From assembly GCF_003730015.1 (NCBI RefSeq), contig NZ_RJTU01000034.1:124001-188000 (forward strand): DNA of 64,000 nt. Reading direction: 5' to 3'. Within the stretch, counting starts at the first letter, position 1; each line of letters opens with the position of its first letter. Origin of the DNA: Epilithonimonas hominis. GTDB lineage: Bacteria > Bacteroidota > Bacteroidia > Flavobacteriales > Weeksellaceae. The notes under the pieces were generated by a model that saw only the letters and a program-made list of their open reading frames with translations, was not told the DNA's origin and made no database searches. This document shows positions 1 to 6,295 of this stretch, one piece after another. The translations under genes and the position numbers were made by a program.

Positions 1-1130
1 AATAATCTTTTCGGAAGTTATATCAATGCTCAGATCCTCGGCGAACGTGATTTTTTCAAAAATGAAAGAATCAATGTAAGTGCAAAAAGAGATTTTTTCT
101 CGCCACTTACCAAGTGGGCAGGCGGTTTTACCTTCGAATATTTTATGAGAAATGTAGCCTTGCCAATGGAAGACCTTTCTGCATTTCCTGCAGTCCAGAT
201 CAAAGTTTATAGCCAGGATCTCTGGGGCGGTTATCAGATTCCTGTTTCGGCAAATCCAGATGAAAGGATATCCAGTAACATCGCTTTAATAGGAAGATTC
301 CAGAATTGTCAATATAAAGACAGTCCGGGAATAAATGAGTTTAATTATTTCCGTTCCTACAATAGTTTTTTGGCCTCAGCAGGATTTATTCAGAGGAAAT
401 TTTCTGTTCAGCAGCAGGTTTTTCAGTACGATCTGCCGGAAGATATTCCGTATGGGAATTCATTCAGTCTGACAGCTGGCTTACTATCGAGAAGCAAGGA
501 AGTTGTTCCCTACGCAGGAATTTCTGCTGCTTATGGAGATTTTACAAACGTCGGATATTTCAATATCAAAGCACAGTTTGGACGTTTTTTTAATGAGGGA
601 AAAATTAATCGCGATGCATTTCGGGTAGACGGAACATACTTTACTAATCTGATGGATTGGAAATTTGCCAAGGTTCGGCATTTTTTTCACCGACGCTAGC
701 GTTGGGAAATCCAAGAAATAATTATTCTTACAGAGACCGGATTAATCTTTCTGCTCAAGATGAATTTCCTGTATATAACTATGATTACATTGGGACTAAG
801 AAATTGGTTTTAAGATACCAGCTGCAGTTTTTTATCAATAAAACCTGGAAAAACTTCCACTTCAGTCCGTATATTACAACTGCTTTTGGATGGCTGGGAA
901 TGCCGGAAGAAAAACTGTTGAAGACCAATGTTAACACAAAAATTGGGATTGGTGTACTAATCAATAATCCTTATCTGGTGTTTAATCGGATACAACTTTC
1001 ATTAATGTACTACCCAAAAGTTCCTTTTGATAATAGTTCTGCTTTTGATTTTAACAGCTACAGAAATAATATGATGCCAATGAATTCTTTTGCAGCAGAA
1101 GTTCCTCATTTCGTCAATTTCGGAAATTGA
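1..1130 (+). pseudogene. Outer-membrane beta-barrel protein, 5'-partial and frameshifted
   Basis: The reading frame is already open at base 1, so the N terminus lies outside the window. The visible part is rich in alternating aromatic/polar strands with many Tyr, Phe and Gly residues, like the C-terminal barrel of a BamA/TamA (Omp85)-type surface antigen; that family call is inference. The first frame stops at 697-699. The continuation, with matching barrel character, runs in another frame to the stop at 1128-1130. The two join smoothly at the T7 run at 680-686 if one T is added (RHFF then SPTLALGNPR). This is either a real one-base deletion or a homopolymer sequencing error. A functional protein would sit in the outer membrane. 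Confidence 0.6.
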
Positions 1131-1173
1131 TTTTGTAATTAAGAAGTTTTATCTTTACTGAAATTTTTGAGTG

Positions 1174-1488
1174 ATGGAAAACATTAATGATATTAAAATA
1201 AAACTGATTCAGAAAATCTGTGAATCCGATAATTATTATTTGTTATCCGCTTTCCTCAAGAATTTTGAATCAAAATCTCCCAATATCGTCGCAGAATCTC
1301 CATCTATCTACGAATCTGAAAAACCAATGACTGAAGAAGAAGTTGAAGCCTATTTTAAAGAAGAAGAAATAAAATTGCCTGCTGAAATTTTAGAAATTCT
1401 AAACATTAGCGAAGAGCAAATTAACAATGGGCAGACTTTTACCAATGAAGAAGTAAATGCATATTTTGAAGAATGGCTAAAAGATTAA
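1174..1488 (+). CDS. Antitoxin-like protein of a type II toxin-antitoxin pair
   Basis: This is a small acidic protein of about 104 residues, rich in Glu, with two similar E-E-V-x-A-Y-F motifs in its second half (near residues 56-61 and 92-97). I chose the ATG at 1174; a GTG directly before it (1171) is an alternative. I recognise no DNA-binding fold with certainty. The antitoxin role is inferred from its size, its charge and a 16-nt overlap with a RelE/ParE-type toxin gene downstream. In such pairs the antitoxin binds and masks the toxin and usually represses its own promoter. Confidence 0.6.
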   Translation: MENINDIKIKLIQKICESDNYYLLSAFLKNFESKSPNIVAESPSIYESEKPMTEEEVEAYFKEEEIKLPAEILEILNISEEQINNGQTFTNEEVNAYFEEWLKD

Positions 1489-1784
1489 TTTGGTCGCCTG
1501 TTGCGAGGGAAATCCGAAAAGAGATTTTGCAATATTGGATACTCAGAAATAAATCCAAACGCTATTCACAAAAACTGAATATTTTGTTTGAAAATTCCGC
1601 TCAACAAATTGCAGATTTTCCTCATTCGGGTATTTCTATTTCGGGCAATGTTTATCGTGGAAAACTCATTAAAGATTATTATATTCTCTATAAAATAAAA
1701 GATGATTCTGTTGAAATTCTTTTTATTTGGGATACAAGAAAAGACCCCGCTGACTTATTAAAATTAGTAATGAATTTCAAGTAA
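1473..1784 (+). CDS. Type II toxin-antitoxin system RelE/ParE family toxin
   Basis: This basic protein of 103 residues has the layout of the RelE/ParE fold: an N-terminal strand (LIWSPVAREI), two helices, the FPHSG turn near residue 50, then strands ending in a Y-x-I-L-Y-K-I segment and a late I-x-F-I-W-D-T-R-K strand. RelE relatives cleave mRNA on the ribosome and ParE relatives poison gyrase; the sequence does not say which applies here. It overlaps the upstream antitoxin gene, as expected of translationally coupled pairs. Its stop codon ends at 1784, immediately before the recF ATG at 1785, so toxin and recF are probably co-transcribed. Confidence 0.85.
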   Translation: MAKRLIWSPVAREIRKEILQYWILRNKSKRYSQKLNILFENSAQQIADFPHSGISISGNVYRGKLIKDYYILYKIKDDSVEILFIWDTRKDPADLLKLVMNFK

Positions 1785-2888
1785 ATGATTATCAACAAAC
1801 TTTCACTCATCAATTTCAAAAGCCACTCGGAAAAAGCTTTCCAATTTTCTCCTCAAATCAACTGTTTTGTGGGAAATAACGGCGTGGGGAAGACCAATGT
1901 TCTGGATGCACTTCATTATCTTTCTGTTGGAAAAAGTTTTTTGGGAAATTCCGACCTCAATAATATTAAATCAAATGAAGATTTCTTTGTCATCGAATCC
2001 GAAATCCAGAATGAGGAAAAGGAAGATCTGATTAAGATTCTGATGCCTAAAGAATCCAAAAAAGTCATTAAGAAAAATGATAAAAGCTACGATAGATTGG
2101 CTGATCATATTGGTTATCTCCCAAGTGTGATGATCTCGCCTTACGATTCCAATTTGATTTCCGATTCTGGAGAAAGCCGTAGAAAGTTTTTGGACGCGAT
2201 GATTTCCCAAACGGATTCCTCTTATCTTTTTGATTTGATTCAGTATCAGAAAACTGTTCAGCAGAGAAATGCTTTGTTGAAGAGTTTTGCTAAAAATCGA
2301 TATTTTGACAAAGATTCTTTAGAGATTTATGATGATCCAATTTCAAATTTTGGAACAAGGATTTTCGAGAAAAGAAAAGAGTTTGTAGAAAAACTAAATC
2401 CAATTGTTCAGCATTTCTACGAAATCATTTCTGGTGGAAAAGAAATCGTGAATGTTATTTATGAATCTCATCTTTTGGATGGCTTCGACTCCGCTCAGCC
2501 TGACAGATTTTTTAAGGAACTTTTATCGAGTTCAATTGACAAAGACAGAGCTTTGACCTACACCTCAAAAGGAACCCATAAAGATGATTTGTTATTTGAA
2601 ATGAATGGGAATTCTATCAAAAAAATAGGTTCTCAGGGTCAGCAGAAATCATTTCTAATTTCATTAAAGCTTGCTCAAATCAACCGAATCAAGGAATTGA
2701 CTAGAAAATCTCCGATCCTTCTTCTGGATGATATTTTTGATAAGCTGGATGATACCCGAGTTTCCCAATTGATAGAATTGGTGAATAAAGAAAGTTTTGG
2801 GCAGATCTTTATAACGGATACGCATAAGGAGCGGACAGAAAACGTAGTCCGAAGAATCAGCGAGGAGAGTAAGATTTTTGAGATTTAA
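1785..2888 (+). CDS. recF: DNA replication and repair protein RecF
   Basis: RecF is an SMC-like ATPase that helps RecOR load RecA at gapped DNA during recombinational repair. The 367-residue length is normal. The Walker A motif GNNGVGKT is at residues 30-37, the ABC signature region SQGQQKSF is near residue 285, and Walker B (LLLDDIFDKLD) is near 312. An odd feature is residues 233-241 (GFDSAQPDR), which are encoded by bases 2481-2506. These 26 bases match exactly the complement of an intergenic palindromic repeat at 16520-16545, so a repeat has apparently inserted in frame without breaking the gene. The start abuts the upstream toxin stop. Confidence 0.95.
   Translation: MIINKLSLINFKSHSEKAFQFSPQINCFVGNNGVGKTNVLDALHYLSVGKSFLGNSDLNNIKSNEDFFVIESEIQNEEKEDLIKILMPKESKKVIKKNDKSYDRLADHIGYLPSVMISPYDSNLISDSGESRRKFLDAMISQTDSSYLFDLIQYQKTVQQRNALLKSFAKNRYFDKDSLEIYDDPISNFGTRIFEKRKEFVEKLNPIVQHFYEIISGGKEIVNVIYESHLLDGFDSAQPDRFFKELLSSSIDKDRALTYTSKGTHKDDLLFEMNGNSIKKIGSQGQQKSFLISLKLAQINRIKELTRKSPILLLDDIFDKLDDTRVSQLIELVNKESFGQIFITDTHKERTENVVRRISEESKIFEI
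2481..2506 (+). repeat. Repeat family A half-element inside recF
   Basis: The sequence contains GGCTTCGACTCCGCTCAG followed by CCTGACAG. It is identical over 26 bases to the reverse complement of 16520-16545 and close to the arms at 16455-16479, 49829-49852 and 49871-49894. Here only one arm is present and it is translated in frame. Confidence 0.85.
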
Positions 2889-2924
2889 AAAAAACTCGAA
2901 AGAAAAGACAATCCTCAACATAGC

Positions 2925-3062
2925 CCTGATGGGAACGGCATCCTTTTTTGTTATTGCGATTGTTGAAATATTCAATGTATTGCTTCAGGTCGTTCGCAAT
3001 GACAAAAAAGATATAGTGGACAGCAGGCTGCAAGCTTCTGTCAAAAATACAAACGTCGTGCT
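2925..3062. repeat. Intergenic hairpin element between recF and cdd
   Basis: Two 16-nt arms, 2943-2958 (CTTTTTTGTTATTGCG) and 2995-3010, are inverted copies with one mismatch. The element fills the gap between the convergent recF and cdd genes and its T and A runs could act as a bidirectional terminator. The flanking phrases (GGGAACGGCATCC and GATATAGTGGACAGCAGG) look like parts of a dispersed intergenic repeat, but no second copy is in this window. Confidence 0.5.
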
Positions 3063-3070
3063 CCTAAAAA

Positions 3071-3550
3071 TTACAAATAGCTTGCGTCAAAGGAAAATGG
3101 AAGCAAATCTCTAATGGATTTGGTTTTGTAAATTTCTCCATCTAATGAAGCAAAGTAGATTTCGATGCCTTCTTTCTGCTTGGACTCATACTCCAAAATG
3201 GACTGTCTGCAAGAGCCGCAAGGCGGAATGGGTGTGGAAGTGAGCGCTTCTTTTGGTGCACCAATTACGAACAGTTTTTTGATCTTAACACCCGGAAAAT
3301 TAGCAGAAGTCCAGAAAATAGTGGTTCTCTCGGCACATAATCCGGACGGATATGCGGCATTTTCCTGATTACTTCCTGTGATGATTTCACCGTTTTCCAG
3401 TAGAACCGCACAGCCTACCCAGAAGTTGGAATAAGGCGCGTATGCCTGGGCACGAACGTTTCTGGCTTTATCAAAAAGTGTTTTTTCTATATCAGTAAGA
3501 TGGTCGTAATTCGCGATTACTTCAAAATTGATTGTTATCTCTTTTTCCAT
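3071..3550 (-). CDS. cdd: Cytidine deaminase
   Basis: This enzyme hydrolytically deaminates cytidine and deoxycytidine to uridine and deoxyuridine in pyrimidine salvage. The 159-residue protein has the zinc-binding and catalytic signature in two parts: C-A-E in GLCAERTT near residue 73, and P-C-G-S-C-R-Q near residue 112. The C-x-E plus PCxxC arrangement is typical of the tetrameric form with three cysteine ligands. The ATG start at 3548-3550 begins MEKEITINF. It is convergent with recF. Confidence 0.93.
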   Translation of the reverse strand: MEKEITINFEVIANYDHLTDIEKTLFDKARNVRAQAYAPYSNFWVGCAVLLENGEIITGSNQENAAYPSGLCAERTTIFWTSANFPGVKIKKLFVIGAPKEALTSTPIPPCGSCRQSILEYESKQKEGIEIYFASLDGEIYKTKSIRDLLPFSFDASYL

Positions 3551-3625
3551 TTTTTAAAATGAGGGAGGTAAAAATACATTTTTTACGCAAATAAATTAAC
3601 ATTAATCGAAAAAAAACATCTAACA

Positions 3626-4156
3626 ATGATGTTACGACTATTTTCAATGTTGGTTTTTTTCTGTTTTGCGACTCTGGTATCTGCTCAGGAAAAATTGGCG
3701 TGGAATGAAAACAGGCAATTAGCCTGGGACGATTTTCAGTCAAAAGATATTGCGATATCTTCCAAAGCAGCGGCTACAACTTTTTGCGGAATCTCTTACT
3801 TGCTAAACAGTTCAACCAAAAAATTTACTGCGAGACAAGTCAAAATAGAAGCCTTTTTTGTGCCTTCAAAATCCTGGGCGCATAGAGATCATAAAACGGA
3901 TTTTGTACTGATGCACGAGCAAAGTCATTTTGATATAGCCGAATTATTAGCCAGAAGGTTCCGGAAGTTAATCAGTGATAAAACAATGGATGCTAAAATG
4001 CTGCATAATTACTATGCCCGGATTTATGATGATTACAAGGTTTATCAGCAGGATTATGAAAACGTTACCAGCCACGGAAGAATCCACGAAAAACAACTGG
4101 AATATACTGCGAAAATCAACGATGAAATAAAGAAATTGTCAGACTTTAAAATCTAA
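3626..4156 (+). CDS. DUF922-like secreted protein with HExxH motif
   Basis: The 176-residue protein starts with a signal peptide (hydrophobic stretch followed by VSAQE near residue 21), so it is exported. It carries HEQSH near residue 95 followed by FDIAELLARRF, the zinc-peptidase-like HExxH motif typical of DUF922 proteins. No substrate is known to me, and protease activity is inference. Its 3' end overlaps the convergent arfB gene by 11 bp. Confidence 0.75.
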   Translation: MMLRLFSMLVFFCFATLVSAQEKLAWNENRQLAWDDFQSKDIAISSKAAATTFCGISYLLNSSTKKFTARQVKIEAFFVPSKSWAHRDHKTDFVLMHEQSHFDIAELLARRFRKLISDKTMDAKMLHNYYARIYDDYKVYQQDYENVTSHGRIHEKQLEYTAKINDEIKKLSDFKI

Positions 4157-4538
4157 ATTTTCTGTTTTCTTTTTTCTCGGATAATTTCTTTTTATTGTCA
4201 ATCCTTTTCTGGATCTGGCCTTTCGATGGTTTTGTAGCCAAACGTTTTTTTGGAACAAACAAAGCTTTCTCTACCAAATCCAGCATTTTTTCGGTTACGA
4301 TTTTTTTATTCTGAACCTGCGTTCTGCTTTCCGACGAGGTCATCTGGAGCAGTCCTTCGGAATTGATCCTGTTTTTAAGTTTTTCAGATATTCTGAGCTT
4401 TTCATCAAACCTGAAAGCAGCACTTTCCATCACATTCCAAATCGCAGTTACCGCCGTTTCTACCTTATTCACGTTCTGTCCGCCAGCTCCGGAAGAGCGG
4501 GAAGTCTTGTACGTTATTTCTGCGGAAAAATCTTTCAT
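4146..4538 (-). CDS. arfB: Alternative ribosome-rescue factor, peptidyl-tRNA hydrolase ArfB
   Basis: This is a stand-alone release-factor catalytic domain of 130 residues. The GGQ motif that hydrolyses peptidyl-tRNA is at residues 19-21 in the expected context (SSGAGGQNVNKVET). The C-terminal tail is strongly basic (many Lys and Arg from about residue 95), as ArfB needs in order to enter the empty mRNA channel of stalled ribosomes. It lacks the codon-recognition domain of RF1/RF2. Its start overlaps the end of menE (4535), so the two genes are likely one transcript. Confidence 0.9.
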   Translation of the reverse strand: MKDFSAEITYKTSRSSGAGGQNVNKVETAVTAIWNVMESAAFRFDEKLRISEKLKNRINSEGLLQMTSSESRTQVQNKKIVTEKMLDLVEKALFVPKKRLATKPSKGQIQKRIDNKKKLSEKKENRKFRF

Positions 4539-5566
4539 TGCGTTTGGATCATTTTTTTTAATTCGATACGGTTTACTTTTCCGTTGGGCGTTCTTGGAAT
4601 CTGATCTACAAAAATAATTTCTTTTGGTTTATGAAATGATTTTTTGAATTTTAGATTATAAATTTTAGATTTTAGATTTTCATCAGATTCTCCTTCGATT
4701 ACGAGAACTAATTTCTGACCTAATTTTTCATCGTCTATTCCAAGAAATACAGCTTCATTTGGAATTTCGTTCTTAACAATCTTTTCTAACTCTTCAGGAA
4801 AAATCTTTGCACCGCCGGAATTAATCACATTATCGATTCTTCCCAGAAATCTAAATTGTTTTTTATCATTAATTTCAACCAAATCATTGGTCTGTAAAAT
4901 CTCTGCATTCAGTTTTGGAGCAAATATTTTTAAACAAGCTCTCTGATCCAAAGAAATATCGACGCCATCAAAAACCGTAAACCAATCTTCCTGATTTGGG
5001 AAAACCTGTTTCAAAGCGATGTGGGAAAGCGTCTCGCTCATTCCGTAGGTTTCAAAAATTTTAGTTTGAGAGTTTGAGAATTTGAGGGTTTGAGAAATTT
5101 TTTGCTTTAAAGTTTCTGATACAGCTGCGCCACCAATAATTAAGTTTTTAATTAAATGAATTTTGTCTAAAGAATTGTCAACCTGCAAAGGTGTCATTGC
5201 ACAAAAATCCACTTTCTCGGCAAGATGTTGCAACGGGTTGAGCGATGTTTCTGTTATTATTAATTTTAATTTTCTGGAAATACTTCTTACCACCATCATT
5301 TTTCCCGAGATATATTCAATCGGAAGACAGAGTAGGGCAGAGTCACCTTCTTTCAGTCTTAAAAAATCACAAGTCATTTGGGCAGAATTGAGCATTTTTG
5401 ATTTTTCGATGTCAAAAATTTTTGGAATTCCTGTAGATCCAGAACTCTGAATTTTTACCGTTTTTGACTCCGAAAACCATTCTTTTATGAAGTCTAAAAC
5501 TTTGGTTTCAAATTCGTTAGATGAGGTTTGGTTGATTGGCGATGCTTTGGAAAGGTCGATTAACAT
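4535..5566 (-). CDS. menE: o-succinylbenzoate--CoA ligase, AMP-binding enzyme
   Basis: This is an ANL-superfamily adenylating enzyme of 343 residues, shorter than most acyl-CoA synthetases, as is usual for Bacteroidota MenE. The phosphate-binding loop SSGSTGIPK is near residue 42, the adenylate-binding motif ETYGMSET near residue 172, and the C-terminal catalytic-lysine motif PRTPNGKVNR near residue 327. MenE activates o-succinylbenzoate in menaquinone synthesis. No other men gene is in the window, so the specific substrate is inferred from length and family resemblance. It is followed by arfB with a 4-nt overlap. Confidence 0.82.
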   Translation of the reverse strand: MLIDLSKASPINQTSSNEFETKVLDFIKEWFSESKTVKIQSSGSTGIPKIFDIEKSKMLNSAQMTCDFLRLKEGDSALLCLPIEYISGKMMVVRSISRKLKLIITETSLNPLQHLAEKVDFCAMTPLQVDNSLDKIHLIKNLIIGGAAVSETLKQKISQTLKFSNSQTKIFETYGMSETLSHIALKQVFPNQEDWFTVFDGVDISLDQRACLKIFAPKLNAEILQTNDLVEINDKKQFRFLGRIDNVINSGGAKIFPEELEKIVKNEIPNEAVFLGIDDEKLGQKLVLVIEGESDENLKSKIYNLKFKKSFHKPKEIIFVDQIPRTPNGKVNRIELKKMIQTQ

Positions 5567-5619
5567 TGAGATGTGTGAAAAATTATTTTATAAAATTATT
5601 CATTTTTTTTCATAAAAAG

Positions 5620-5650
5620 TTTGCAAGTTCAAAAAAAAGCTATAAATTTG
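5620..5650 (+). promoter_or_regulatory. Bacteroidota-type promoter of tRNA-Gln
   Basis: TTTG at 5620-5623 and TAAATTTG at 5643-5650 match the -33 and -7 elements (TTTG and TANNTTTG) with a 19-nt spacer. The tRNA begins 17 nt downstream. Confidence 0.8.
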
Positions 5651-5667
5651 CATCACAATAAAACGAC

Positions 5668-5738
5668 AGACCCATGGTGTAACGGTAGCACTTCGGTTTT
5701 TGGTACCGCCTGTCGGGGTTCGAATCCCTGTGGGTCTA
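5668..5738 (+). tRNA. tRNA-Gln (TTG anticodon)
   Basis: Acceptor arms AGACCCA (5668-5674) and TGGGTCT (5731-5737) pair fully. The T arm has GGGGTTCGAATCCC. The anticodon loop TTTTGGT places TTG at positions 34-36, which reads CAA. CCA is not encoded. Confidence 0.95.
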
Positions 5739-5740
5739 CA

Positions 5741-5774
5741 AACCACCTTTAGAAATAAAGGTGGTTTTTTTATT
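5741..5774 (+). terminator. Rho-independent terminator after tRNA-Gln
   Basis: A 10-bp stem, AACCACCTTT (5741-5750) with AAAGGTGGTT (5757-5766), is followed by a T run. Confidence 0.9.
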
Positions 5775-5820
5775 TTTTCCGCTCTCTTTTTTTTAGATGA
5801 TGAACAGCATTTATTAACTA

Positions 5821-6198
5821 TTATTTAGGAAGATCAAAAGAAAATGTACTTCCGGAGCCTAATTCTGATTTTACGGAAATAAATCTGAGCTTCTTTGAAA
5901 TGTTTGGTGATACTCAATCCCAAACCTGTTACTTCTTTGTTGCTTCCGGGAATTTTAAAGTAACGATCAAAATTTTTTCCTGATACTGTTCCTAAATTCC
6001 TTTGCCGAAATCCTGAACAGAAAATTTGATTTTATTACCTTCTTTGATGATGCTAATATCAATTCCGGAAACGTCACACCTTTTTCTGGCATTTTCGAGA
6101 TCATAAGCCTGGAACAATTCAAATTCTTCCAGCGTGATAATCCCGAAAAGCCACGTCCTGACCTTTCCTTCGTTATCTATGGTAAAAATCTTCTCCAC
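5821..6198 (-). pseudogene. Decayed sensor histidine kinase, ATPase-domain remnant
   Basis: Fragments of a histidine-kinase C terminus can be read in successive frames on the minus strand. The first frame (from 6198) ends with FSVQDFGKGI, a G1-box match. After a stop, the next frame reads FDRYFKIPGSNKEVTGLGLSI, an F box plus G2 box. A third frame reads SELGSGSTFSFDLPK and a stop at 5821-5823, the usual kinase end. The order is correct, but there are at least two frame changes and the dimerisation domain and His box are absent. The PGSNKE-TGLGL wording is common in Bacteroidota PAS/KdpD-type kinases. The first 45 or so residues of the 6198 frame are not recognisable. It is not functional. Confidence 0.72.
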
Positions 6199-6295
6199 AA
6201 CCTATTTTTTGATGAAACGCGAGTGTCAGTTTATAATTAGATATTGTTTGAATTGTCTGCAATAAAATCATATTTTTACGAAATAAGATTTTAAG

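Noticed and set aside
2878-3114. ORF of 78 codons after recF
   Set aside because: It crosses a hairpin element, begins inside recF and runs into cdd on the other strand; no coding character.
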